Below are positions 10,122 through 18,708 of a DNA stretch of 64,000 bases, piece by piece. Every line of letters begins with the position of its first letter. Position 1 is the stretch's first letter. The notes under the pieces were generated by a model. The model did not search any database. It saw only the letters and a program-made list of their open reading frames with translations, and was not told the DNA's origin. The position numbers and the translations under genes are program-made. Source of the DNA: Acetispira formosa (nom. nud.) (GTDB lineage Bacteria > Desulfobacterota > Desulfarculia > Adiutricales > Adiutricaceae); contig CP026657.1 in the NCBI GenBank assembly GCA_023525915.1, positions 1,798,001 through 1,862,000 of the forward strand, written 5' to 3'.

Positions 10122-10973
10122 TCAGAACCTCCTGATCAATGGAAGAAGCATCCTCATTAAAAGCCCCTGAATGGCCGGTTCCTTGTAGGCCAGGGAGGGC
10201 CGCCGTCCGGTGACTTCAATCATTTCGGCCGCCATGAGCCCGGCGGCTTCCCGAAAAACAGCCAGCGAGGGGGCTTGGCCATTTAAAAATTCTTCAGTTC
10301 TGGGCATGCGCCTGGTCGTGGGCATACAGGCCCCCAAAACGACCTTGGCCCGGCTGATGAGGCCCTTGTCATTCTTATCCGCCAAAACCGCCAGACTGAC
10401 GCGGGAAATGGCTAAATCCTTGCGGCGGCCGATCTTCTGAAAATCCACCAACGCGGCTGTGTCCGGTTTCAGGATAAAACGCACCAACAGCTCCCCCGCT
10501 TTCAGAGCCGAGCGATTAGGGCCGGAAAAAAGCTCGGCCACCGGCCGCATCTCGCGCCCGCCAGGCCCGGCCACCTCGGCCACTCCGTCATAAAGAATGA
10601 GTGGGGGGTGGGTATCGCCGCAGGGGGCGGCATGTCCCACATTGCCGCCGATGGTGGCCTGATTGCGGACCTGAAGACCGGCAAACTTATTGGCCGCCTG
10701 GGCCAGAGCGGGCAGCTTTGTGCGAACCAGTTCGTTACTCCGCAGTTCCTCTATCTTCACCCCCGCGCCGACGATGACGGTATCGCCCTCTTCTTTCAGC
10801 ACCCGCAATTCCTCAATACCGGTAACGTCCACCAGGCGGCTGCCCTTGAACGAGCCGGAGCGGAGATCGATCATCATGTCGGTGCCACCGGCGATAATAC
10901 CTGCTTCGTCGGTAAGGGCGGCGACGGCTTCATCAACTGTGGTCGGCCGGAAGTATTCGATGTGCTCTCTCAT
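10122..10973 (-). CDS. ndhF: Nicotinate dehydrogenase, FAD subunit
   Basis: Flavoprotein subunit of the CO dehydrogenase/xanthine dehydrogenase medium-chain type (283 aa), passing electrons from the 2Fe-2S subunit to the external acceptor. The FAD pyrophosphate-binding signature AGGTDMM lies near residue 29, with a second motif TIGGNVGHAAPCGD around residue 110. It sits between the small and large subunit genes with gaps of only 1 bp, so the three subunits are almost certainly one operon. Confidence 0.9.
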   Translation of the reverse strand: MREHIEYFRPTTVDEAVAALTDEAGIIAGGTDMMIDLRSGSFKGSRLVDVTGIEELRVLKEEGDTVIVGAGVKIEELRSNELVRTKLPALAQAANKFAGLQVRNQATIGGNVGHAAPCGDTHPPLILYDGVAEVAGPGGREMRPVAELFSGPNRSALKAGELLVRFILKPDTAALVDFQKIGRRKDLAISRVSLAVLADKNDKGLISRAKVVLGACMPTTRRMPRTEEFLNGQAPSLAVFREAAGLMAAEMIEVTGRRPSLAYKEPAIQGLLMRMLLPLIRRF

Positions 10974-10974
10974 A

Positions 10975-11445
10975 CTACTCCCCCTTGCGCATCACTTCGG
11001 ACGCGTCCAGCACAGCGTCGACAATCTGCTGATAGCCGGTGCAGCGGCAGATGTTTCCAGCCAGGGCTTTCTCCACCTCATCCCTTTCAGGTGCGGGGTT
11101 ATGGTCCAGAAGGGCCTTGGCGTTCATCAGGAAACCGGGGCTGCAATAGCCGCACTGAATGGCGTTATGCTTGACAAAGGCGGTCTGGAGGGGATGAGGC
11201 TGGCCGTCTTTCTCCAAACCTTCGGTCGTCTCCACCACCCTGCCCTCAAGCTGGGCCGCGGGCATGAGGCAGGAGTTGACGGCCTTGCCGTCCACAATGA
11301 CGGTGCAGGCTCCGCACTCGCCAATCCCGCAGCCCTCTTTTACGCTCTTCTGGCCCATAACGTCGCGCAGGAACCGCACCGCCGACTGGGCCGGGGCGGC
11401 TTCGCCGCTGGCAGTCTGTCCGTTCAGGGTAAAGGTAATTTTCAT
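10975..11445 (-). CDS. ndhS: Nicotinate dehydrogenase, 2x[2Fe-2S] subunit
   Basis: Small iron-sulfur subunit (156 aa). The N-terminal plant-type [2Fe-2S] motif uses C39, C44, C47 and C59; the C-terminal helical [2Fe-2S] domain uses C98, C101, C133 and C135 (CGYC and CRC patterns). ATG 11445 is chosen over a longer reading frame because GGAGG sits 6 nt upstream and the extra residues do not fit the family. It is the first of the three dehydrogenase genes. Confidence 0.92.
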   Translation of the reverse strand: MKITFTLNGQTASGEAAPAQSAVRFLRDVMGQKSVKEGCGIGECGACTVIVDGKAVNSCLMPAAQLEGRVVETTEGLEKDGQPHPLQTAFVKHNAIQCGYCSPGFLMNAKALLDHNPAPERDEVEKALAGNICRCTGYQQIVDAVLDASEVMRKGE

Positions 11446-11521
11446 ATCTGCCTCCAAGCCCGCCCACAGGGGAAAAGGCGGGCCTTGCATTATAAATAAA
11501 TCAGGCGCGATCCGGCGGCAC

Positions 11522-12106
11522 TCAGCGCAAGCCGTCTTCGCCCTTAATCTCGGAAACTTGAAGCCCACCGACCCTGGGGTGCGGACGGCCGGAATTCGTG
11601 ACGCCGATAATCAGCACCAGTTCATCATCAGCCGGAGCGTCGGGAATGCGGATCTCCATGGCGTCAAAGTGGGAACGCACAAAGGCGGCGTCCTTATGGC
11701 CCAGCGGCAGGTCAATGGCTGTGCCGGGGCCGCCCATTTTCTTGGCCGAAGGCAATAGCGCCCTGCCGCCGCCGACGTTGTCACGAATAGGCTTGCCAAG
11801 GGCCGGATGCATCAGGGCCGCGCAGTGTTCGCGCTCACCATTCATCCCGGCAATGGCCGCCTTGCCATAGCTTTCCACCTCTTCAGGCTTAATGCCCAGA
11901 GCGGCCACAGCCTTTTTGGTCAGAATTTCGCCCAGATCTTCGCTCCATTTATAAAGAAGGCTCAGATCCTCCTGATAAACTCCGGCGTAAGGATTCTTGA
12001 TCACAGCGGCGGCGGCGGCCCGGCGGGTCGGCTTATCAACTTTTTTCCCGCCTTCGATCAGGCATTCATCGGTCACTACATAATAAGTTCTGACTTGAAG
12101 TTCCAT
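11522..12106 (-). CDS. AA_synth (DUF1185) family protein
   Basis: A 194-residue protein that I recognise as the 'amino acid synthesis' family (DUF1185, PF06684), whose biochemical role is not established. Conserved-looking elements are the KNPYAGVYQEDLS segment near residue 36, a central Gly-rich GGGRALLPSAKKMGGPG segment, and a C-terminal GRPHPRVGG. No signal peptide or membrane segment is visible. AAGGAG precedes the ATG by about 9 nt. It is the first gene after the regulator and directly precedes ndhS, so it probably serves the nicotinate pathway or its substrate entry, but I cannot assign a reaction. Confidence 0.75.
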   Translation of the reverse strand: MELQVRTYYVVTDECLIEGGKKVDKPTRRAAAAAVIKNPYAGVYQEDLSLLYKWSEDLGEILTKKAVAALGIKPEEVESYGKAAIAGMNGEREHCAALMHPALGKPIRDNVGGGRALLPSAKKMGGPGTAIDLPLGHKDAAFVRSHFDAMEIRIPDAPADDELVLIIGVTNSGRPHPRVGGLQVSEIKGEDGLR

Positions 12107-12257
12107 GGTTCATCGCTCCTTATTTTGTCGGCCTCGCCCGGCCGTTATATTCAGCCGCCCCGGTGAATTCGGGACAAAAATATCCACTACAACGCAGCGT
12201 TCGAGCACGTTGTTATTAATCAGCATTATTCAGGCAGGTCAGATTATTTCAGAAACC

Positions 12258-12812
12258 TTACCAGCTTGGCGGTGAACAGACCCAGATCATTTTCACCGCG
12301 CTCTTAGTATTGTTGACCCAGGTGTGGGGCACCAGGGCGGAAAAATAAGCCAGAGTCCCCGGCTGAAGCTCGGTGGTTTCACCATTGAGGTTTAAGGTCA
12401 AAACCCCCTCCAGCACATAGACGAATTCCTCGCCGGGGTGGGCATAATGATCATGGGCTCCGCCGTCGGGGGGGATGGTGGTGAAGAAGGGCTGCATTTT
12501 CTTATTGCCCACCAGCTTCACCATCTGCCGCACATCGGCTTTCCAGCCGGTGACCAGCTTGCGCGTCCAGGATTCCGGCGGATTGATGCAGGGATCGTTA
12601 ATCAGATCATTTTCAAAAAAATCAGTTATTGATGTTTCCAGCGCGTCAGCCAACTTTTTGAGAGTATGTATGGATGGCGATACTTTTTCATTTTCAAGTT
12701 TGGATATGTAGGCCGCGGTCAGGGACGTCTTGTCCGCCAATTGCTGAAGGGTCAGGCATTTCTCCACTCTCAGTTTCCTGACCACGCTTCCGATCTGTAA
12801 ATCGTTTGACAT
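12258..12812 (-). CDS. XRE-family regulator with C-terminal cupin domain
   Basis: A 184-residue transcription factor. Residues about 11-65 form an XRE helix-turn-helix (LQQLADKTSLTAAYISKLEN), and the C-terminal half is a cupin_2 barrel with HDHYAHPGEEFVYVLEG-type metal or ligand-binding residues. Such MerR-size XRE-cupin regulators usually sense a small metabolite. It lies between the TRAP transporter genes and the nicotinate genes in the same orientation, so it is the obvious candidate local regulator of the island, perhaps sensing nicotinate or a derivative (inference). Confidence 0.88.
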   Translation of the reverse strand: MSNDLQIGSVVRKLRVEKCLTLQQLADKTSLTAAYISKLENEKVSPSIHTLKKLADALETSITDFFENDLINDPCINPPESWTRKLVTGWKADVRQMVKLVGNKKMQPFFTTIPPDGGAHDHYAHPGEEFVYVLEGVLTLNLNGETTELQPGTLAYFSALVPHTWVNNTKSAVKMIWVCSPPSW

Positions 12813-12910
12813 AATGATTGCTCCAAAGTTGACTTTTCTACATAATCATCCAATTTACAGATTACCAAAAAACGGGGCTTATAACCAGTTTAGAATTGCT
12901 GGCCGGTTTT

Positions 12911-12940
12911 GCCGCCGGAAACTGCCGGGTTCCCGGCGGC
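12911..12940 (-). terminator. GC-rich hairpin after dctM
   Basis: A 30-bp inverted repeat with arms beginning GCCGCCGG lies 36 bp past the dctM stop on the minus strand. Only a short A/C-rich run follows, so it may stabilise the transcript end rather than terminate fully. Confidence 0.4.
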
Positions 12941-12976
12941 GCCAGGGTTTTCAGTATTTTGAGTGAATACTGCCGA

Positions 12977-14275
12977 TTAGTTCAAGATCATGTTGGGGAG
13001 CCAACTGACGATTCCAGGGAAAACGATCAGCACGGCGACCAGGAAATAGATGGCGGCCAGATACGGAATCGCGCCCCAGACAATGGTACTGACCGGGTAT
13101 TTCTTGACCACGCCTTTCAAAACGAACAGGCTCAGTCCGAAAGGCGGCGTAATGGCGCTCTGCTCGGCGGCCAGGACGTAGACGATGCCCCACCAGAAAG
13201 GATCGAAACCCAGGCTGGACATAATGGGCATAACGAAGGGGAAGGTCAGAAACAGCATTGACCAGGAATCGAAGAAGCAGCCCATGATCAGATACATGAT
13301 CAGGATGCCGACCAGAATGACATAGCGGTTCACATCCAGGCCCAGAACGGCCTCACGCACCAGGAGCACCACGCCGGTGGCGTTGAATACATGGCTCATC
13401 AGACTGGCCATGGCCATGATGAAAAGGGCGAAGGAAGTTACCCGCAGGGTGTCCAGAAGACTCTGGCGCAGGATTCCGAAGTTCAGGCGCTTGTAAAGAA
13501 TGGTCAGAACCAGGCTCAGGACCGCGCCGAGAGCGCCCGCTTCGGTCGGGGTCATATAACCGCCGAAGATGGCCACGACCACGGCCGCGATCAACACGCC
13601 AAAGGGGGCTACGTGCAGGAGGGCCTGAATTTTTTCGGACATCGTATAGGTCACCGGCGCGGGAGCCAGCGTGGGGTTCAGCTTGACCCGCATAATGGCT
13701 ACCAACACGAAAAGGCCGGTCAGCATAAGGGCGGGCACAATGCCGGACGCCAAAAGACGCACGATGGAAAGGCCCTGCCACGATCCATAGATGATCAAAA
13801 GAATGCTCAAAGGAAACAGCGGAGCCAGAACGGAACTGGCCGCGATGGAGCCTAAGGCGTAGCTGGGATTGTATCTACGGCTTTCCATTGCCGGATAGGC
13901 CACTTTTCCGAAAGTGGCCACGGCCGCGATTGAGGAGCCGCACATGGCCGCGAACGCCGCGTTGCCCAAAATGACCGAGATGACCAGGCCGCCCGGCAGA
14001 CGCCCGGCCCACCGGTCCACGGCGGTGAAAAGGTATTCGTTGACCCCGGTGTTGCCCAAAAGGCACCCCATAAAGATGAACATGGGCATGGCGGTCATGG
14101 TGAAAGAGTTGGTTGAGGTCCAGATGGTCGAGGCCACCTGCTCCAGCGGCTGGCCGAGGTAGATCAGGCCCAGAACAGAGACCAGGCCCACCGACCAGGC
14201 TATTTCCAGCCCCATCAGTAGGAAAAATAAAAGTCCGGCCACACTGACAATGGCGAAGATTACTTCCGGGCTCAT
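12977..14275 (-). CDS. dctM: TRAP transporter large permease
   Basis: DctM-type integral membrane subunit (432 aa) with about 12 hydrophobic segments distributed along its length, including the ITPPFG-containing loop near the C-terminus typical of the family. It forms the Na+-coupled translocation channel with the small permease. Its start overlaps the dctQ stop by 4 bp (ATGA). Substrate is set by the DctP subunit; see the neighbouring entries. Confidence 0.95.
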   Translation of the reverse strand: MSPEVIFAIVSVAGLLFFLLMGLEIAWSVGLVSVLGLIYLGQPLEQVASTIWTSTNSFTMTAMPMFIFMGCLLGNTGVNEYLFTAVDRWAGRLPGGLVISVILGNAAFAAMCGSSIAAVATFGKVAYPAMESRRYNPSYALGSIAASSVLAPLFPLSILLIIYGSWQGLSIVRLLASGIVPALMLTGLFVLVAIMRVKLNPTLAPAPVTYTMSEKIQALLHVAPFGVLIAAVVVAIFGGYMTPTEAGALGAVLSLVLTILYKRLNFGILRQSLLDTLRVTSFALFIMAMASLMSHVFNATGVVLLVREAVLGLDVNRYVILVGILIMYLIMGCFFDSWSMLFLTFPFVMPIMSSLGFDPFWWGIVYVLAAEQSAITPPFGLSLFVLKGVVKKYPVSTIVWGAIPYLAAIYFLVAVLIVFPGIVSWLPNMILN

Positions 14276-14820
14276 GCGTTAACCTCCGTGGCGGCTTCAT
14301 CGACCGGCAGGGCGGACGGTTTGTCTTTACCGAGAACCAGGCGGGACAGGACTTCGGCGACAAGCTGAAGATCCAGAAGAATCAGGCCGATGATAATGCT
14401 CAGCTGGGGATAGGCCACCACAGTTCTCATCCAGGTGTTGCTGCGGACTTTGAACATGAAAGCCATTTGAATGTGCTCCCAGGCGGCATAAGTGATGACG
14501 AGGGTGAAAGCCAGGGCGACCACGGTGGTGATGTTGGTCAGTATCCAGGCCACTTTGGGCGGAAGTATGTTGAGAAAGAATTCAACCTTGACGTGCGCGC
14601 CCTGCTGCCAGGCGTAGCCGAGGCCGCCCATGGTGATGGCCACCAGGGCATAGCCGCCGAACTCGTCGCTCATGGCCAGGGGCTTCAGAAAAGGCAGATA
14701 CCGGGTGATGACATCGGCCAGGATCAACAGCATCAGGGCGAAAACCATCCAGGAAAATATCTGGGCGATTATGCCGGTCAGTCTGTTTATCCCGCTGACG
14801 AATTTTTCTATACCGTTCAT
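14272..14820 (-). CDS. dctQ: TRAP transporter small permease
   Basis: DctQ-type four-helix membrane subunit (182 aa): hydrophobic segments begin near residues 14, 48, 88 and 131. It pairs with DctM and receives substrate from DctP. It overlaps dctM and follows dctP after a 141-bp spacer containing a GC hairpin. Confidence 0.93.
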   Translation of the reverse strand: MNGIEKFVSGINRLTGIIAQIFSWMVFALMLLILADVITRYLPFLKPLAMSDEFGGYALVAITMGGLGYAWQQGAHVKVEFFLNILPPKVAWILTNITTVVALAFTLVITYAAWEHIQMAFMFKVRSNTWMRTVVAYPQLSIIIGLILLDLQLVAEVLSRLVLGKDKPSALPVDEAATEVNA

Positions 14821-14856
14821 ATGTTACCCCATGAAGGCGAAGGGTTTTCCAGTGGG

Positions 14857-14880
14857 GGCCGCCGCCGGAGGCGGCGGCCC
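14857..14880 (-). promoter_or_regulatory. Hairpin between dctP and dctQ
   Basis: Perfect inverted repeat (arms GGGCCGCCGCC, 2-nt loop) in the dctP-dctQ spacer with no T-run after it. In binding-protein operons such hairpins often protect the upstream mRNA, so that more binding protein than permease is made. That function is inferred. Confidence 0.4.
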
Positions 14881-14961
14881 GGTGTCTTGAGACGCTGAAC
14901 CCGGTAATTTCAAAGCGCGACTTGTCTCAGGTTCAGCTCCGTTTTTGCATACGACGGCGGC

Positions 14962-16008
14962 TTATTTGCCAAAGGCGCGGTATTTTTCAACCGCCGCCCG
15001 CACGGCCGCCAGAAGCTCTTCACCGTCTTTGCCGGTCTGGTCGAGCCACTCTTTTTCAACGGCCTGGCTGGCTTCGGCCAGTTTCGCCTTGTCGCCGTCA
15101 GGGAACTCGGTAACCTTCACACCGGCCAGGGCCAGAATATCGGTGCTGAGCACATATTCAGCCGTGGTGGAGAGACAGACCATGCGCTGCACGATCAAAC
15201 CGGCGTCGATCAGCTGGTCCTGAATGTCCTGCGGCAGGGATTCGAACTTCTTCTTGTTGATGACCGTCACCGCGCTCCAGGTGGGGGACAGCGGGGTGAG
15301 GGTGAACTGCTTGGAAATCTGGGCCAGGCCGATGGAATAACCGAAGCCAAGGCTGGTCAGAACGCCGTCGATGGTGCCTGAAATCATGGCCGGGCCAAGC
15401 TCGGAGCCGGAAACGGTCACCGGAGCGCCGCCGATAGCTTTCAAGCCCACGGTGGGGAAATAGCCGCCCGCGCGGATTTTCATGTTCGACAGGTCGTTCA
15501 GGCTGTTAATGGGTTCCTTGCTCCAGATGCCGTTGGCCGGATCCCACTGCGTGACGAACCAGAACTTCATGTTAAGTCTGGACATGCTGTTGTCATAAAG
15601 CTCACGAACCTTGGGATCGCGATAGACGGCTTCTTCTTCAGACAAACCCTGAACCGGGTTGGAGCTGACGATGCCCGGTATTTCGCCCCAGTTCCACAGT
15701 GGATAGGTGCTGGATTCCCAAGGCATGGCCACATCGGCGATATCGACTTTACCGGTGGCTACGGCCTGGAGAAGCTGCTCGGTGGGGAACATCTTGGAAA
15801 TGATTTTCAGCTTGACGCGGCCATTGGTTTTTTCATAAACCAAACGCTCCAGCTCACCGCCGGGGCGATAGACCTGAGAAGCCCTGAACTTCGGTCCCCA
15901 GATATCATTCCAGGCCACGGTCAGTTCGTAGACCTTGTCGTCCTGAGCCCAGGCGGAGGCCGGAACGGCCAGAAGCAGCACAAACATCAGAGTGATGAGT
16001 CTTTTCAT
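14962..16008 (-). CDS. dctP: TRAP transporter periplasmic solute-binding protein
   Basis: DctP-family receptor (348 aa). It starts with a Sec signal peptide (MKRLITLMFVLLLAV, cleavage near ASAWAQ), followed by the extracytoplasmic binding fold. The segment NMKIRAGG near residue 175 carries the conserved arginine that in this family usually salt-bridges a substrate carboxylate, so the ligand is probably a carboxylate or betaine. It lies between the MttB-family gene and the permeases, linking uptake to the methyltransferase. I infer that a pyridine carboxylate such as nicotinate or trigonelline may be the ligand. Confidence 0.92.
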   Translation of the reverse strand: MKRLITLMFVLLLAVPASAWAQDDKVYELTVAWNDIWGPKFRASQVYRPGGELERLVYEKTNGRVKLKIISKMFPTEQLLQAVATGKVDIADVAMPWESSTYPLWNWGEIPGIVSSNPVQGLSEEEAVYRDPKVRELYDNSMSRLNMKFWFVTQWDPANGIWSKEPINSLNDLSNMKIRAGGYFPTVGLKAIGGAPVTVSGSELGPAMISGTIDGVLTSLGFGYSIGLAQISKQFTLTPLSPTWSAVTVINKKKFESLPQDIQDQLIDAGLIVQRMVCLSTTAEYVLSTDILALAGVKVTEFPDGDKAKLAEASQAVEKEWLDQTGKDGEELLAAVRAAVEKYRAFGK

Positions 16009-16039
16009 AAATTCTCCTCATGCGCGGGACAATCCCGCC

Positions 16040-16108
16040 AAGGGTTCCGGCCGCGTCCCGGCCGGAACATTTCCGCCGCGCCCGGCAATTGTCGTCAATC
16101 GCCGGGCA
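16040..16108 (-). promoter_or_regulatory. Paired hairpins between mttB-like gene and dctP
   Basis: Two inverted repeats occupy the 109-bp spacer: TTCCGGCCG...CGGCCGGAA and GCCCGGCAATTG...CAATCGCCGGGC. Neither is followed by a long T-run. They may partly terminate or process the transcript between the two genes. Confidence 0.4.
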
Positions 16109-16117
16109 ACTTCCGAA

Positions 16118-17563
16118 TTACTTGGCCGCCGCCTTGAGGGCCGCGTCGGCCGACTTGACGACGTCGTCCAGAGCCTTGGCCAGATCGGGGCTGGCCGCGC
16201 CTTCATTGGGCTCGGACATGATTTTGTTGTAATCAGCCAGAAGGGCTTCGTTAAGATCAGGCGAACCGGCATTCTGCCAGGCCGTCATGGTCATGCGGTT
16301 GAAGTTGCGCTGGGGCAGAAGTTTACGGCAGTTCTTGGCCGTGTGGGCCTGGGAGATAAATTCCTTGCCGGGCTCGACCTTCTTGATGGTGGCCATGGCC
16401 ATTTCATTGTCATCAATATTAAAGGGGGAGACCAGGACGCGCGCCATGGCCAGAAGTTCGTTGTCGGCGATGAGCTGCAGGGGGCTGACGGCCACGGCCA
16501 CTTCCAACTGACCAGCGCCGCCGATGATGTCCTGGCCGCTCATGACTTTGGCGGTCAGGAGCATGGCTCTTTCGGCCATGGTCTGCTGACCCATGGCGGC
16601 CGCATCGGAACCCAGACCATAGTTGTGGGTCGGGAGGCCGAAGGCTTTTTTGATGAACTGAACCGCGGCCGAACCGTTTCTAATGGCTTCGGCGCTGCTC
16701 TGAAGGCTGCGGCCGGAGCGCATATCGGTGGAGAAGATGATCGGGCAGGCCACCACCGGGGAACCGGGCTGAACGGCCTGAGCCATGGCCACCATGGCCA
16801 GAAGCTCGGCGGCCACCAGAATGATGGTGCCGATGCCGGTGACGGGCGAAGTCGCGCCCGCGCCGGGCAGTGAACAGGCCTGGATGGGCGCGCCGACCAG
16901 GGCGGCCTTGTACACTATTTCCAGGTCCATATGCTTGAAGACGCGCGGAGTAAGCGAGCAGGCGATGAAGCTCATCACCGGGTTCTTCTTCAGCTTGTCT
17001 TTGCCGCCGGCCGCGACCGCGCCCAGCTCCACCAGGTAATCCATGTTTTTGGCTTCATAAGGCTGAACCCAGACGTGTTTATCGGTGTTCTTCATCACCT
17101 GAACCATGGAATGGACGTCGGCCGAATAAACGGGGGCGTCATCCGCGAACAGGAAGGGCACGAAGCTGATTTCATCCAGCGCGTTGGTCAGGCGGCTCCA
17201 CTTGCCCACGTCGTCAAGAGTTACGCGGCGATAGGTGCCATCGGGTTCAATCCAGGCATGGCCGCCGGTGCAGGTACGCGAATAGAAACCGCCGCCGGGC
17301 TTGGGCAGAGGCAAAACACGGTTTTCGCTTCTGGCGCCCAGAACGAATTCTTTCGGGGCGGCGTCCAAGGCGGCTTTCATACGGTCAACAGGAATCTTCA
17401 GCATGCCGGAAGCTTCGTCCAACTGATAACCGGCTTTGGTCAGCAAAGGGAAAAGCTGCGGGTGAGGATCGAGTTTCACACCGTCTTCCGCCAGCACACG
17501 GAAAACTTCGCTCTTGATGGATTCGATCTCGGAATCGGAAAAATAAGAAAACAGGGCTACCAT
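16118..17563 (-). CDS. MttB-superfamily (trimethylamine methyltransferase-like) protein without pyrrolysine
   Basis: A 481-residue member of the trimethylamine/glycine-betaine:corrinoid methyltransferase superfamily (TIM barrel), expected to move a methyl group from a quaternary amine to a corrinoid protein. The frame is open from ATG 17563 to 16118 with no internal UAG, so it belongs to the non-pyrrolysine group that demethylates betaines, not to true trimethylamine MttB. GGAGGT precedes the start by 7 nt. No corrinoid protein or reactivase gene is nearby. Position at the head of the TRAP and nicotinate genes suggests a methylated nicotinate such as trigonelline as substrate (inference). Confidence 0.85.
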   Translation of the reverse strand: MVALFSYFSDSEIESIKSEVFRVLAEDGVKLDPHPQLFPLLTKAGYQLDEASGMLKIPVDRMKAALDAAPKEFVLGARSENRVLPLPKPGGGFYSRTCTGGHAWIEPDGTYRRVTLDDVGKWSRLTNALDEISFVPFLFADDAPVYSADVHSMVQVMKNTDKHVWVQPYEAKNMDYLVELGAVAAGGKDKLKKNPVMSFIACSLTPRVFKHMDLEIVYKAALVGAPIQACSLPGAGATSPVTGIGTIILVAAELLAMVAMAQAVQPGSPVVACPIIFSTDMRSGRSLQSSAEAIRNGSAAVQFIKKAFGLPTHNYGLGSDAAAMGQQTMAERAMLLTAKVMSGQDIIGGAGQLEVAVAVSPLQLIADNELLAMARVLVSPFNIDDNEMAMATIKKVEPGKEFISQAHTAKNCRKLLPQRNFNRMTMTAWQNAGSPDLNEALLADYNKIMSEPNEGAASPDLAKALDDVVKSADAALKAAAK

Positions 17564-17616
17564 TGGAACTACCTCCAGCTTATAATGAGTCCAATCTGTT
17601 TTGTCGCGGCTCGGCG

Positions 17617-17784
17617 ATTTTAATTATGGCTCTTTCCCTTCAACTTATGGCTTGCAGCCGAGCAAAATAATGTAATTTTTGCTCGCCGGGCGGCTGGTGC
17701 GGCGTTGCTGCCAGTCGCCTACGGCTCCGTCTCGCGGACTCGACTGCCGCTATAGGGGGCAGTGTCAGTCATAATTAGAATGCT
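17617..17784 (+). repeat. MITE-like hairpin element, copy 1
   Basis: Divergent copy with terminal TAATTATGGC and an inverted ATAATTAGAATGCTG end. The internal stem reads GAGCAAAAT...ATTTTTGCTC, so both arms differ from other copies while remaining paired. Confidence 0.75.
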
Positions 17785-18348
17785 GGTCGCGGCGGCTCGA
17801 AACAAGCCGCAAAATGTTACACTTCTAGCTATGCGCACTGTTAATGCCGGTTGGGCAAATTTGGCTGTGCGCTGTTAAAAAATTGTTGTCAGGGTAAAGC
17901 TCCGCCGTATTTCATCCGCAAAGGACTGAAAATGGGTACGCAACTTCCGTGAATGGGCAAAACTATAACACTCGGCCATTTCAGGCCGTTTACCGGTTGT
18001 TATCAATTGCCATTCACCAACGGTGTTGAAAATGTTTATGGACTTGATGAGCGCTCTGGCTTCTTTAACTGTTAGGAAACAATTTAACAGGAATAAAGTT
18101 TCTTGTCAATTAAAAAATTAACTCTAGATTGAAAATTTTCCTTCCAGGCAACATTCACATTTCACTGAAACATTCCAAATGGGAAAATATTATATAATTC
18201 GGTATGATAGCGACAAGGAAGCCATAAAAGTGACTACTGTGAAAAGAGGTGCAAATTCAAAGGGCAGGCTCAAACTACCCCATCACTTAACTTTAGGGAA
18301 ACAATAACAGACATCAGCAACGGATGCAACGCCCATAGTGGAGAGGGA

Positions 18349-18519
18349 GCTATTATAATTATATCCTTTTCTCACCAACTTGCGGCCCGTAGCCGGGCAA
18401 AAAACGTGGTTTTTGCCCGGCGAGTGACGTTTTTCACTTAAAAACCAGTCTCTGACGCTCCGTCTCGAAGACTCGACACCACAAGATATTCGGCGGCACA
18501 AGCCATAGTTAGAATTACC
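18349..18519 (+). repeat. MITE-like hairpin element, copy 2
   Basis: Carries the family hairpin GCCGGGCAAAAA...TTTTTGCCCGGC and the CCAGTCTCTGACGCTCCGTC core; the right end GCCATAGTTAGAATT matches the A-type terminus. It abuts the roughly 90-bp element that follows. Confidence 0.75.
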
Positions 18520-18523
18520 ATTC

Positions 18524-18614
18524 AAGGGGGCACCGCTCTTAATACGATGATGGCCGCCATAACTAACGATTACGGGAAGAACAAACCCAGACGTGGGGTC
18601 CGGGCCCAGCCCGG
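18524..18614 (+). repeat. 90-bp structured element, copy 1 (upstream of gltX)
   Basis: Shares the core CTCTTAATACGATGATGG, GCCGCCATAA and TTACGGGAA with four other copies and ends in a CCGGGCC...GCCCGG hairpin. It ends 94 bp before gltX in the same orientation. Confidence 0.75.
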
Positions 18615-18708
18615 CTTGCGTGGTTGTGGTTTATATGATAATTTAGAAAATTTACAGGTCTGACATAAAGGCCAATATAGTCGTCTATATATTAAATAAG
18701 AGGTTGCC

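Larger units (their letters stand above)
17564..18708. other. 1.1-kb intergenic region with repeats
   Basis: No convincing gene. It contains two copies of the 150-175-bp hairpin element (17617-17784 and 18349-18519) and one roughly 90-bp element (18524-18614). The AT-rich middle (18000-18300) holds a 42-codon frame (18179-18307) that I cannot identify and that could be the remnant of a decayed gene. Divergent promoters for the mttB-like gene and gltX must lie at its ends. Confidence 0.6.

Noticed and set aside
16118..17563. Pyrrolysine-containing trimethylamine methyltransferase (true MttB)
   Set aside because: There is no in-frame UAG in the coding region, so this is a non-pyrrolysine superfamily member.
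18179..18307. 42-codon plus-strand frame in an AT-rich intergenic stretch
   Set aside because: It has no good ribosome-binding site and no recognisable domain; at most a remnant of a decayed gene.
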